From Terricaulis sp. (GTDB taxonomy: Bacteria > Pseudomonadota > Alphaproteobacteria > Caulobacterales > Aquidulcibacteraceae), in NCBI GenBank assembly GCA_024707365.1, contig JANPZV010000005.1, forward strand, positions 496,001-560,000: 64,000 nucleotides of DNA. Direction: 5' to 3'. The translations under genes and the position numbers were made by a program. The notes beneath the pieces are model-generated. The model was given only the letters and a program-made list of their open reading frames with translations. It made no database searches and was not told the DNA's origin. Positions 1-8,546 of the stretch are shown piece by piece (the first letter of the stretch is position 1; the number at the start of each line of letters is the position of its first letter).

Positions 1-1
1 C

Positions 2-463
2 AATTCCAAAGCGGCGGATTTTGTCGTCACCGGCTGCGGCACCGGCATGGGCTCGATGCTGGCGGCCAATGCGATGCCGGGCGTGTTCTGCGGCCTCATC
101 GCTGATCCGACCGATGCGTTCCTGTTCGGCCAGATCAATGACGGCAACGCCATCGCCATGCCTTACGCCAAAGGCTTTGGCTGGGCGGCGGAGCTCAATC
201 TGCAAGATTGCTATCGCAAGCTGTTCGATGGCGAACGCGGCTTGGGCTATCCGAAGGAACGCGCGGCCATCATGGCGAAAAATCGCGGCATCCTCAAAGA
301 GCTGAAGGCCGCCGCGAGCCACGACATGCTGACGGTGTTGAAATCGGTGGATCAAGAGCTGCTGAAAGCGGCTGTTGCGGGCGAGCGCTTTGAAGAGCTG
401 TTCTTCGCCAACGCGCAGGACGCGGCGATCGCCGATTACATTCGCAGCGTGCGCGCCTCATAA
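2..463 (+). CDS. RpiB/LacA/LacB-family sugar isomerase, 3' part (5' end outside window)
   Basis: The open frame enters from the left edge and ends at 463, giving about 153 C-terminal residues. The segment VVTGCGTGMGSMLAANAMPG followed by GNAIAMPYAKGFGWAAELN is typical of the RpiB/LacAB isomerase fold, where the Cys-Gly-Thr-Gly stretch lies in the sugar-phosphate site. The neighbours downstream are kduD, kdgK and kdgA. RpiB-family members beside kduD-type dehydrogenases (DhuI-type proteins) isomerise 4-deoxy-5-keto-hexuronate derived from pectin or other uronate polymers. I infer that role here rather than ribose-5-phosphate isomerase. The start codon and N-terminus are not in the window. Confidence 0.8.
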   Translation, partial: NSKAADFVVTGCGTGMGSMLAANAMPGVFCGLIADPTDAFLFGQINDGNAIAMPYAKGFGWAAELNLQDCYRKLFDGERGLGYPKERAAIMAKNRGILKELKAAASHDMLTVLKSVDQELLKAAVAGERFEELFFANAQDAAIADYIRSVRAS

Positions 464-488
464 GAAGCGCGTTGAAGCAACAACGCTT

Positions 489-603
489 CCCGGCCAAGCG
501 CCGCACTTGATGCGGCGCGCGCGCCGGGATCCAGAGCTAAGAGCTGCGTCCGTTGCTCTGGATCCCCGCTCTCGGCCCCGCTTTCGCGGGGCGCTTGGCC
601 GGG
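489..603. repeat. Compound extragenic palindrome between isomerase and kduD
   Basis: Three nested inverted repeats occupy this gap. The outer arms are CCCGGCCAAGCGC (489-501) and GCGCTTGGCCGGG (591-603). The inner arms are GGGATCCAGAGC (526-537) and GCTCTGGATCCC (555-566). A small hairpin GCCCCGCTTTCGCGGGGC follows at 575-592. This is the architecture of the dispersed palindromic elements common between alphaproteobacterial genes. It lies only 27 bp before the kduD start and could form structured RNA in the operon transcript. Confidence 0.7.
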
Positions 604-630
604 AAACGCGAGAAACACCGCGAGAAAGTC

Positions 631-1386
631 ATGACCAATCTTTTTTCCCTTTCCGGCCAAACCGCGATCGTCACCGGCGGCAATGTCGGGCTTGGCCAAG
701 CCATCGCGCTGGCGCTGGCGCAAGCGGGCGCGGACATCGTTTCCGTTGCGCGGCGGCCTTCCAGCGAAACCGGTGAGAAAGTCGCGGGCCTGGGCCGCGG
801 CTTTCTTTCCATCGAGGCTGATCTTTCGAGCAACGCGCCCATTCAAGGCATCGTTGACCGCACCATCGCGCAGTTCGGCGCCGTCGATATTCTCGTCAAC
901 AATGCCGGCATCATCCGCCGCGCCGATAGCGTGGATTTCACCGAGGCCGATTGGGATCAGGTGATCGACACCAATCTCAAATCCGCGTTCTTCCTCGCCC
1001 AAGCGGCGGGCAAGCACATGATCAAGAGCGGGCGCGGCAAGATCATCAACATCGCCTCGATGCTTTCTTTCCAGGGCGGCATCCGCGTTCCATCCTACAC
1101 CGCCAGCAAAAGCGGGCTTGCCGGCCTCACCAAGCTGCTGGCCTGCGAGTGGGCGGGCAAAGGCGTGAACGTGAACGCCATCGCGCCCGGCTATATGAGC
1201 ACCGACAACACCGAGGCGTTGCGCGCCGATCCGGTGCGCAACCAGCAGATCATGGATCGCATCCCGGCAGGGCGCTGGGGCGAATCCGCCGATCTCGGCG
1301 GCGCGGCGGTGTTTCTGGCCAGCGCGGCCTCAGATTACGTGCATGGCGCGATCATTCCGGTGGACGGGGGCTGGCTCGCGCGCTGA
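631..1386 (+). CDS. kduD: 2-dehydro-3-deoxy-D-gluconate 5-dehydrogenase (SDR family)
   Basis: 251 residues, the usual length for KduD, which reduces 2,5-diketo-3-deoxygluconate (DKII) to 2-keto-3-deoxygluconate with NAD(P)H. The SDR features are an N-terminal Rossmann motif TGGNVGLG, the NNAG motif, a catalytic Ser in NIASMLSFQGG, YTASK with the Tyr/Lys pair, and a C-terminal PVDGGWLAR typical of KduD. I chose ATG 631 rather than an upstream in-frame codon because it gives the family N-terminus (MTNLFSLSGQTAIVTGG). The next gene is kdgK, 21 bp downstream on the same strand, consistent with one hexuronate-degrading operon. Confidence 0.9.
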   Translation: MTNLFSLSGQTAIVTGGNVGLGQAIALALAQAGADIVSVARRPSSETGEKVAGLGRGFLSIEADLSSNAPIQGIVDRTIAQFGAVDILVNNAGIIRRADSVDFTEADWDQVIDTNLKSAFFLAQAAGKHMIKSGRGKIINIASMLSFQGGIRVPSYTASKSGLAGLTKLLACEWAGKGVNVNAIAPGYMSTDNTEALRADPVRNQQIMDRIPAGRWGESADLGGAAVFLASAASDYVHGAIIPVDGGWLAR

Positions 1387-1407
1387 GGCCCCACTAAGGA
1401 TAGGCTC

Positions 1408-2400
1408 GTGACCCGCTTCGTTTGCTTCGGCGAAATCCTGCTTCGGCTCACCGCGCCTGGGCGCGGGCTGCTGCTGCAAAGCCAGCAGCTCGACACCCAT
1501 TTCGGCGGCGCGGAAGCCAATGTGGCCGTATCGTTGGCGCGCTTTGGGCATGCGGCGGCGGTGGTGTCCACCCTGCCGGATAACACGATCGGCCACGCCG
1601 CGCGCGACGCGATCCGCGCCCAAGGCGTCGATACAAGCGGCATCCGCTTCACGCCGGGCAGGATGGGGATTTATTTCCTCACGCCCGGCGCGGGCCTGCG
1701 CCCATCTGACGTGCTCTATGATCGCGCGGACTCAGCCTTCGCGCGCGCGCCCGGCGTGCGTGATTGGAGCGCCGCGCTGAACGGCGCCGATTGGCTGCAC
1801 GTTTCGGGCGTGACGCCCGCCGTGAGCAAAGCCGGCGCGGATGCGGCGCTCGCGGCCATGAAAGCCGCGCGCGCAGCCGGCGTGAAAGTTTCTTACGACG
1901 CAAACTTCCGCGCCAAGCTGTGGCAAGCGCGCGGCGATGATCCGCGCCCGACGCTGGATGCGCTGATGGCCGAGGCCGATCTCGCTTTCGCCGAAGCGCG
2001 CGATTTTGCGCTGATCAGCGGCAAACGCTTTGAAACCAGCACGGACGCAATCGCCGCCGCGTTTGAGCGCTACCCCAACCTTTCCCGCATCGCCCACACG
2101 GTGCGCACGCCCCATTCCAGCGATGCAAACGATCTCGGCGCCTATATGCACACGCGCAGCGGGCATTTCCGCTCGCAAACCATCGCCATCACCGGCATCG
2201 TTGACCGCATTGGCGGGGGCGATGCGTTCGCGGCGGGGGTGCTGCATGGGCTGGCGCAAGGCTTCGCCGAGGAAAGCGTGCTTGAGTTCGCGCTGGCTGC
2301 GGCGTGCCTGAAACATTTCATGCCGGGCGATTTCAACCTTGTGAGCGAAGAAGACGTGCGCTTCTTCATCGCCAACCCCAAAGCGGATGTGCGCCGATGA
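1408..2400 (+). CDS. kdgK: 2-dehydro-3-deoxygluconate kinase (PfkB/ribokinase family)
   Basis: 330 residues, starting at GTG 1408. KdgK phosphorylates 2-keto-3-deoxygluconate to KDPG using ATP. The N-terminus FGEILLRLTAPG, the FGGAEANVAVSLARFG segment and the C-terminal PfkB signature 2 (DRIGGGDAFAAGVLHG, with the catalytic Asp of GGGDAF) support the family. The protein ends in ...VRR with its TGA overlapping the ATG of the following aldolase, so the two are translationally coupled. Context (kduD before, kdgA after) makes the KDG substrate much more likely than fructose or ribose. Confidence 0.92.
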   Translation: MTRFVCFGEILLRLTAPGRGLLLQSQQLDTHFGGAEANVAVSLARFGHAAAVVSTLPDNTIGHAARDAIRAQGVDTSGIRFTPGRMGIYFLTPGAGLRPSDVLYDRADSAFARAPGVRDWSAALNGADWLHVSGVTPAVSKAGADAALAAMKAARAAGVKVSYDANFRAKLWQARGDDPRPTLDALMAEADLAFAEARDFALISGKRFETSTDAIAAAFERYPNLSRIAHTVRTPHSSDANDLGAYMHTRSGHFRSQTIAITGIVDRIGGGDAFAAGVLHGLAQGFAEESVLEFALAAACLKHFMPGDFNLVSEEDVRFFIANPKADVRR

Positions 2401-3031
2401 ACGGAACGCTGACCTCAGAGGACGTGATGACCCTCACCCCGGTACTGCCGGTGGTGGCGATCGAGGATGCCGGCAAGGCGGTCCCACTCGCCCGCGCGCT
2501 GCTGGCGGGCGGGATCAACACGATCGAGGTCACGCTGCGCACGCCCGCTGCGCTTGAAGCGATCCGGCAGATCGCGACGGGCGCGCCGGAAATGATCGTC
2601 GGCGCCGGCACGGTGCTGAACGCCGATGATCTTGATGCGGCGATTGAAGCAGGCGCGCGCTATGCGCTTTCACCGGGCGGCACGCCGAAGCTGATGAAGG
2701 CGGCGAAGAAGCGCGCCATCCCCTTCATCCCCGGCATCGCCACCGCCAGCGAGGTGATGCGCGGATTTGATCTTGGCTACACGCATTTCAAGATTTTCCC
2801 GGCCGAGCAGGTTGGCGGCGTGGGCGCGCTGAAAGCGCTCGGCGCGCCTTGCCGGCCGCGCGCTTCTGCCCCACCGGCGGGGTGCGCGCCGAAACCGCCG
2901 CGAGCTTTCTGGCGCTACCCAACGTGCTCTGCGTCGGCGGCTCTTGGATTGCGCCGGCGGATAAGATCAATGCCGGCGATTGGGCGGCGATCGAAGCCGC
3001 CGCGAAAGCCGCCGCCGCGTTGCGCGCCTAA
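2397..3031 (+). CDS. kdgA: 2-dehydro-3-deoxy-phosphogluconate (KDPG) aldolase, one-base frame break
   Basis: KDPG aldolase cleaves KDPG to pyruvate and glyceraldehyde-3-phosphate, completing the KDG branch. The class I aldolase features are the catalytic Glu of TIEVTLRTP and the Schiff-base Lys of HFKIFPAEQ. As read, the frame breaks after GALKALGAP near 2848. The correct C-terminus ([17 protein letters not shown]... to ...AAAALRA, stop 3031) continues one frame over. A single missing base before TTGCCGGCC restores one protein of about 211 residues, the normal size. The ATG at 2397 overlaps the kdgK stop; a second in-frame ATG lies at 2427. I treat the break as a sequence error. Confidence 0.85.
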
Positions 3032-3378
3032 AGATTCACAAAGCTCTCGAACCCGCCCCAGATCATGCGCTTGCCGTCGAACGGCATGTTTTCCGGCTGG
3101 TGCTTGAGGCGCGGATCGGCCATCACTTTTTCCATCACCTCATCGCGCTTGGCGCGCGATTCATAGAGCGCGTAGGAAAACACCACGATCTCATCATCCT
3201 TTGCGATCACGGCGCGGGGAAAGGATGTCAGCTCGCCAAAGGGCACGTCATCGGCGGTTGCTTCCAGATAGGCGATGGCGCCGTGATCCTTCCAGACATT
3301 GCCCGCTTCGCGCGCCATCTGCTTGTAAGCATCAAGCTTATCCTTCGGGACGGCGAGCACAAAACCATCGACATACAT
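3028..3378 (-). CDS. DUF1428 family protein (YbaA-like)
   Basis: 116 residues beginning [18 protein letters not shown], with the conserved DUF1428 segments [18 protein letters not shown] and [14 protein letters not shown]. These are small ferredoxin-like alpha+beta-barrel proteins of unknown biochemical role. ATG 3378 is preceded by GAAGGAGACGCCC, a good ribosome site, so I prefer it to longer upstream options. The gene ends tail-to-tail with kdgA, overlapping by four bases, and its expression is independent of the hexuronate operon. Confidence 0.85.
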   Translation of the reverse strand: MYVDGFVLAVPKDKLDAYKQMAREAGNVWKDHGAIAYLEATADDVPFGELTSFPRAVIAKDDEIVVFSYALYESRAKRDEVMEKVMADPRLKHQPENMPFDGKRMIWGGFESFVNL

Positions 3379-3461
3379 GGGCGTCTCCTTCTTCCTGATG
3401 CGCAAAGGACGTGCGGCGCAGGCCCGCGCCGACACGCCTTGCGAGAAAAACGCCCCGGCCC

Positions 3462-6260
3462 CTATTGCGGTTGCACCACCTCGATCTCGAGGCCAAGGCC
3501 TTCAAGCTGTGGGCGCACCACCGAAGCATCACCCACCACCACCCAGACAAAGCGCGAAGGATCGATCACCGCGCGGGCGGCCGCATCCATATCCGCCGCG
3601 CTCATGGCGCGGTAACGGCCGGCGACCTCTTCCCAATAATTATCGGGCCGCTGATAGAGATCGAGCCCGCGCAGGCCGCTGATAATGGCGCCGGCGGTTT
3701 CAAACGAGCCGGGCAATTGGCGGATGCTGCCATTGATGGTGCGGGTGTGCTCAGCCTCGGTGACGGGCGCATCGGTGCGGAACGCGACGATCATCTCACG
3801 CAGCAAGCGGATGGAATCGCCGGTGCGATCCGATTGCACCGGGGCGCTGATGATATACGGCGTTTGATGCTCGCGCAGCGAAACGCTGCCGCCGAGCCCG
3901 TAGGACCAGCCGCGCCGCTCACGGATTTCGGTGTTGAGGCGCGAGAGAAAGCCCGCGCCCAGCACCTCATTGGCCGCATTCAGCGCCAGCGTATCGTCCG
4001 AACCGGACACCGGCAGCACCGCGCCGGCGAAGATCACCGATTGCGGCGATTGCGGGCGATCCACCAGCACGATGCGCGGGCGCGCCTCGGGGATCGCCAC
4101 GGTGAAATCCTTCACGCCGGGCGCAACGCCCTCCGCGCCGCGCCAGGCGCCGAAGCGCGCCTCAAGCGCGCGCCGCACCTCAGCCAAAGGCCGATCGGAC
4201 ACGACGAAAATCCGCCCCGTCTCGGGCCGGATCCAGGTTTGGTGGAAATGCGCCAGCGCATCGCGATCAAGCGTGGCGACAGAATCCGCCGTGCCGAGCC
4301 CTGACGCCGCGCGGCCATAAGGATGCGCCTCGCCATAGATCAGCGGCGCGAGCGCGCGCTGGGCAAGACCATTCGGCTGGGTGGCTTCCGCCGCGATCGC
4401 GGCGAGCCGTTGGCCGCGCAGGCGCTCGATGTCATCGGGATTGAAATCGGGGCGCAGCACGATGTCGGCGAAGAGATCGAGCGAGAGCCCGAGATTGGCC
4501 GAAAGCGCGCTGAGCGACACGGTGGAGCGATCCAGCGAGCCGAACGCGCTGATGCTGGCGCCGAGGCGTTCTTGCTCCTCCGCGATCTCAGTGGCGTTGC
4601 GCCCGTTCGCGGCTTCGGTCATGGCCGAGAGCATGAGCCGCTGCGTGCCGAACCCGCCTTGCGGATCGGCGGCGACGCCGGCGTTGAAATCAAACGCCAC
4701 CAAAGTCACCGGGATCGCGTTACGCTGGGCGTAGACGATCTCGACGCCATTGGAGAGGCGCGCGCGCGAAATATCAGGGAAATCGAGATCGGCGATCTCC
4801 CCGACCGGCGGCATCGGATCGCGCGGGGTGACGCTCGGCGGCGTGGGATCGGGCGCGGGGCGGCTGGCAGCGCTGGCCTCTTGATAGTGCTCGCGCGCGC
4901 CCGGATCGATGCGCATCGCGTGCACCGGGCGCGAGAGCCAACGCTCCAAAGCGGCGCGGGAGGAGGCTTGGGTCACCTCCCCGTAAGCCAGCAGGCTGCG
5001 GCGGAAAAAGCCCGGATCGCCGGCCATGATCATGCCGTTGGCGAGCGCCACCGTCTTGCCGCTGAAGCCGCCGACCTGCTCGATATTGAACAGCGCGCCG
5101 GAGATTTGCTGGGTGGCCACGCGCTGAATTTCCTCAGCCGTGGGGCCTTCGGCGATATAGCCGGCGACGATCTCATCGAGCCGCTGCGAGACAGCATCGG
5201 CGTCCACGCCGGGCTTTACGTCCACGCTGATGAAGAACATCGAGACGCGCTGGAACGGCAGCACGCTGGCGCTGACGCTGACGGCGGTTTCTTCCTCGCG
5301 CACCAGAATGCGATCAAGCCGCGAGCTGTTGAGCCCGCCGAGCACGCTGGCCGCCACGCTGAGATCGGTGAGATCCTCATGGGTGATGCCCGGCACGATC
5401 CAGGTGCGGTAGAGCCGCGTGTTGGAGACGCGATCGTGCATCAGATCATCGATGCGCGCATCCAGCGTGGGGACGTCCGCCTGCGCCGGCTCATTCTGCG
5501 GCCCGCGCGGGATTTGGCCGAAATAGCGCTCCACCAAGGGCTGCGCCTCTGCGGCGTTGATATCGCCAGCCAGCACCAGCACAGCATTGTTGGGCCCATA
5601 ATTATCGCGGAACCATTGGCGCATATCCTCCACCGAGGCCGCGTCGAGGTCGGCCATCGAGCCGATGGTGGAATGGCGATAGGGGTGGCCTTCGGGGAAG
5701 AGCCGCTCAAGGATGCGGTAGAAGGCCAGGCCATAGGGCTGGTTGTCACCCTGGCGCTTTTCGTTTTGCACGATGCCGCGCTGCGCATCGAGCGCGGTTT
5801 GCGTCAGCGCGCCGAGCAGATAGCCCATGCGCTCGCTTTCCAGATACAGCACGCGCTCAAGCGCCGGGGTGGGCGCGGTTTGGAAATAATTGGTGCGGTC
5901 AAACCAGGTGGTGCCGTTCCAATTGGTGGCGCCCATTTCGCGCAGCGGCTCGATCAAATTGGGCACATGCTCGGTGCCGTTGAACAGCATGATGTGCTCG
6001 AACAGGTGCGCGTAGCCGGTTTGGCCCGGAGGCTCATCCTTGGAGCCCACATTATACCACGCGGCCACCGCCACGATCGGGGCCTTGCGATCCTCGTGCA
6101 CCAGCACGGTGAGGCCGTTCTCGAGCGTAAATTGCTGATAAGGCACGTCCACGCCGGCCAGCAATTGTTCCACGCTCGCCGGCTGCTGCGGCTCACCCGT
6201 GCTTGCGCAGCCCGCCAACGCCATCACGCCCAGCGCGACGCTCGCCATCATCTTCCGCAT
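3462..6260 (-). CDS. M16 (pitrilysin-type) zinc peptidase, lipoprotein, double domain
   Basis: About 932 residues. The N-terminus MRKMMASVALGVMALAGCAS is a lipoprotein signal with lipobox LAGC, so it is probably tethered in the periplasm or outer membrane. The first M16 domain carries the inverted zinc motif HLFEH (in YAHLFEHIMLFNG) near residue 87 and a downstream acidic ligand region (NEKRQGDNQP). The second half (from about residue 500) is a second M16 domain with no HXXEH, the usual inactive partner half. Family members degrade peptides or misfolded proteins. I start at ATG 6260, preceded by GGGAGAGTGGGC, two codons inside the longest frame, which begins at GTG 6266. Confidence 0.9.
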   Translation of the reverse strand: MRKMMASVALGVMALAGCASTGEPQQPASVEQLLAGVDVPYQQFTLENGLTVLVHEDRKAPIVAVAAWYNVGSKDEPPGQTGYAHLFEHIMLFNGTEHVPNLIEPLREMGATNWNGTTWFDRTNYFQTAPTPALERVLYLESERMGYLLGALTQTALDAQRGIVQNEKRQGDNQPYGLAFYRILERLFPEGHPYRHSTIGSMADLDAASVEDMRQWFRDNYGPNNAVLVLAGDINAAEAQPLVERYFGQIPRGPQNEPAQADVPTLDARIDDLMHDRVSNTRLYRTWIVPGITHEDLTDLSVAASVLGGLNSSRLDRILVREEETAVSVSASVLPFQRVSMFFISVDVKPGVDADAVSQRLDEIVAGYIAEGPTAEEIQRVATQQISGALFNIEQVGGFSGKTVALANGMIMAGDPGFFRRSLLAYGEVTQASSRAALERWLSRPVHAMRIDPGAREHYQEASAASRPAPDPTPPSVTPRDPMPPVGEIADLDFPDISRARLSNGVEIVYAQRNAIPVTLVAFDFNAGVAADPQGGFGTQRLMLSAMTEAANGRNATEIAEEQERLGASISAFGSLDRSTVSLSALSANLGLSLDLFADIVLRPDFNPDDIERLRGQRLAAIAAEATQPNGLAQRALAPLIYGEAHPYGRAASGLGTADSVATLDRDALAHFHQTWIRPETGRIFVVSDRPLAEVRRALEARFGAWRGAEGVAPGVKDFTVAIPEARPRIVLVDRPQSPQSVIFAGAVLPVSGSDDTLALNAANEVLGAGFLSRLNTEIRERRGWSYGLGGSVSLREHQTPYIISAPVQSDRTGDSIRLLREMIVAFRTDAPVTEAEHTRTINGSIRQLPGSFETAGAIISGLRGLDLYQRPDNYWEEVAGRYRAMSAADMDAAARAVIDPSRFVWVVVGDASVVRPQLEGLGLEIEVVQPQ

Positions 6261-6410
6261 GCCCACTCTCCCGGTATCGGGCTCCCATAAAGCCGCTGAC
6301 GCGCCGGGCGTCGAGCCTTGGGGCGACGAAATCGGCCATTTCAGCGTTCAGCGGGGATTCAGCTTGGATTCAGCCGCCGAGGCGCAGGGTTCCGACTCGG
6401 AGCATTGTCC

Positions 6411-6852
6411 ATGCGCAAATTTTCAGCCCTTCTGGCCGCCGCCCTCTTCGCCTTCACCACCATCGCCCCGACCATGGCCGAAGCGCGCGACCGGCGCGGC
6501 GATCGCTATGAGCGCCATTACGACCATCGTCGCGATTACCGCCGCGACCGGCGCGATCATCGCGACGAGGCGCTGGCGGCGGGCGTGATCGGGCTGATCG
6601 TGGGCGTCGCCATCGCCTCGGCGGCGCAGGAGCGGCGCGACCGCCGCGCCGAGCAGGATCGCTATTACGATCCGAACCGCGACCCTTATTATGACGATTA
6701 CGATTCCGCCCGCCTATGAGCGCGATTACAGCGATGCGCGCGGCGGCGCCTATTACGAGCCGCCTCCGCAAGCCCAGCCGCAATGCACGCGGCGCGAACG
6801 GCAATGGGATCGCTACGCCAATCGCTATGTGACGATCGAGCTGCCCTGCTAA
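6411..6852 (+). CDS. Small exported Arg/Tyr/Asp-rich protein with glycine-zipper segment, frame break
   Basis: An ATG at 6411 opens a signal peptide (MRKFSALLAAALFAFTTIAP...AEA) followed by a very Arg/Asp/His-rich stretch, then a hydrophobic glycine-zipper-like segment (ALAAGVIGLIVGVAIASAA), then a Tyr/Asp-rich tail. As read the frame stops at 6719. One frame over it continues without interruption as PAYERDYSDARGG... to ...RYVTIELPC, stop 6852. Skipping one base of the run near 6704-6711 joins them into about 146 residues. Similar exported RNA- or metal-binding-looking proteins are common in Caulobacterales, but I do not recognise a named function. Confidence 0.6.
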
Positions 6853-6903
6853 TTTTACGCTGAGGCGGATTTTGTTCGGCGCGCGCCGCGCTATATTGAG
6901 CCC

Positions 6904-7327
6904 ATGCGCTATGTGTGCGACGCGCCGGGTGGGCGCACTTGGTTTCGCTTAGAGACAGAGGCCGAGGCGGAAGCCGAGGCCGCCGCGATGCGGCATGTGG
7001 TGGATAAATATTTCCGCCGCGCCGAAGCGCTTGCGCGGGAAAGCTACCGTGCGCCGGCGGGCGCGCCGAGCTTTGAACAGGCGATCGGCCTCAAAGATTA
7101 TATCGCCCGCACCATGCCTTTGTTTCTGACGCTGCGCGCCGATGATGGCGAAGCGCTCGCCACCGCCATGCTGCCGCCGAACGGGCGCAACCAGGCCGGC
7201 TTCCGCACCATCATCGTTGGCCCCGCCAACAGCGATCCCTACCCCGCGCAAGGCGACGCGATCGAGGCGCTGGGGCGGCATTACGGCGTGACGCTGCCGC
7301 GCGCGGAATGCTTTCCCCTACGCCTGA
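6904..7327 (+). CDS. Conserved hypothetical protein, about 140 residues
   Basis: Begins MRYVCDAPGGRTWFRLETE, then a Glu/Ala helix, then SFEQAIGLKDYIARTMPLFL, TAMLPPNGRNQAGFR and IIVGPANSDPYPAQGDAIEA. It has no signal peptide or membrane segment. As read the frame runs to 7386 in a low-complexity basic tail. Removing one C from the run at 7315-7318 gives the ending ...AECFPYA with a stop at 7325-7327, just where the convergent gene on the other strand ends. I take that as the true end. The composition is consistent with a globular cytoplasmic protein; function unknown. Confidence 0.65.
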
Positions 7328-8126
7328 GGGCCAAACAGCGCGTTGTAATCGGGCGGGGTTCCGCGGCGCGCCCAAAGCGCTTCTGAATCGCCCTGCGCAA
7401 GGAATTCACCCGCCGCCGCTGCGAACGCCGCATACGCGGCGTTGAAGGTCGCCGTCGCCGCGCTGAGGCGGCGCACGCCCAGCGCTTTGAGCGCGGCCGC
7501 ATCCGGCAAGCCAGGCATCGCCATCACGTTGAGCGGCAGGCCCGCGCCTTGCGCCAGCGCCGCAAGATCGGTCACCGCCGCGCGCGGGACAAACAGCCCG
7601 CTGGCCCCGCTTCGCGCAGCGCCTTGGCGCGCGCCAGGGTTTCCTCCAGCGCCGCTTCCGGGGCGGCGAGCTGCTTGAGATATACATCCGTGCGCGCATT
7701 GATGAAGAGGTTCACGCCCGCGCGCTCCGCCGCTTGGCGGGCCGCCTCCACCTTGCGCACATGCGCTTCGTGCGGGGCTTTGCCATCCTCGATATTGATC
7801 CCCGCCGCGCCAACATCGATCAGCGCGGCCACGTTCGCGGCAGCCGCTTTCGGATCGTCGCTATAGCCGCCCTCCACATCGGTGCTGATCGGCAGCGACG
7901 TTACGCGCGTCATCGCGGCCACCGCCTCCACCAGCTTCGCGGGCGGAAAATGATGGCCATCGGCATAGCCATGCGCCCAGGCCAACGCCGCGCTCGATGT
8001 GGCGATCGCTTTTGCGCCAGCCTCTTGCACCAGGCGCGCGGACGCGGCGTCCCACACATTGGGCAGGATCAGGAAATCGTTGTGCAGCGCGTGGAAAGCG
8101 GCGGCGTCGTTCGGGCGTGCGGGCAT
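7318..8126 (-). CDS. Isocitrate lyase/PEP mutase superfamily protein, one-base frame break
   Basis: The protein begins MPARPNDAAAFHALHNDFLI and has the superfamily core: LPNVWDAASARLVQEAGAKA, TSSAALAWAHGYADG, ISTDVEGGYSDDP (metal-binding acidic loop), GINIEDGKAP and FINARTDVYLK. As read it terminates early after GPAGCLSRARR. One missing G near 7605-7608 restores ASGLFVPRAAVTDLAALAQGAG... to ...NALFGPQA at 7318, about 269 residues. Members close to this one act on carboxyphosphonoenolpyruvate, oxaloacetate or methylisocitrate-type substrates. I cannot assign the substrate. The KKCGH-type lyase motif of true isocitrate lyase is not seen. Confidence 0.82.
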
Positions 8127-8214
8127 GGGGCGTCTCCTTTTTGTGGAGACGATATGGGGCCGCGCCCGGCGCGGCGCCCGCCATTTTCGGACGCTTGCTT
8201 GATTTTAAGCGAGG

Positions 8215-8445
8215 CTAATGCCCGCCGGCGCCTTCGGCCAGCACGAAGCGGCGGTCGCAATAAAGGCACTCGACGAAGTTTTCTTCGCCCATCTCGTACC
8301 ACACGGCCGGATGGCCGAGCGCGCCGCCGCCGCCATCGCATTTGACCTTATGGGTCGTCACACTGATGACCTCGGGCGCGGGCAGCGCGTCCGGGTCGCC
8401 AGGGGTCATTTGGTCAGTGCGGGGATTGTTCGGCAATTTCGACAA
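8215..8445 (-). CDS. CHCC-type zinc-finger protein (NDUFS6-like)
   Basis: 76 residues from TTG 8445, or about 64 from ATG 8409; the start is uncertain because neither has a strong ribosome site. The core VKCDGGGGALGHPAVWYEM followed by VECLYCDRRFVL contains the Cys-His-Cys-Cys zinc ligands of the small NDUFS6 family, an accessory subunit of alphaproteobacterial and mitochondrial complex I. No complex I genes are nearby. It stands alone, which is normal for this gene. Confidence 0.85.
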   Translation of the reverse strand: MSKLPNNPRTDQMTPGDPDALPAPEVISVTTHKVKCDGGGGALGHPAVWYEMGEENFVECLYCDRRFVLAEGAGGH

Positions 8446-8546
8446 GGTCTCACTCGCTGACGGTTGAAGGCCGGGCGCGGGCCCCGTACCTAGAGCGCAT
8501 CGCTTCGCCGCGCAATGCGGCCCTCCGCTCCGCCCCCAAGGCCCTC

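Noticed and set aside
2304-3107. KDPG aldolase gene as a truncated or altered enzyme with a basic tail
   Set aside because: The proper C-terminus is present one frame over; a single missing base explains it better than a new tail.
4323-6290. 655-codon open frame on the plus strand
   Set aside because: It lies antisense to the M16 peptidase, whose motifs and lipoprotein signal are clear. The product is a His/Arg/Asp-rich shadow typical of high GC.
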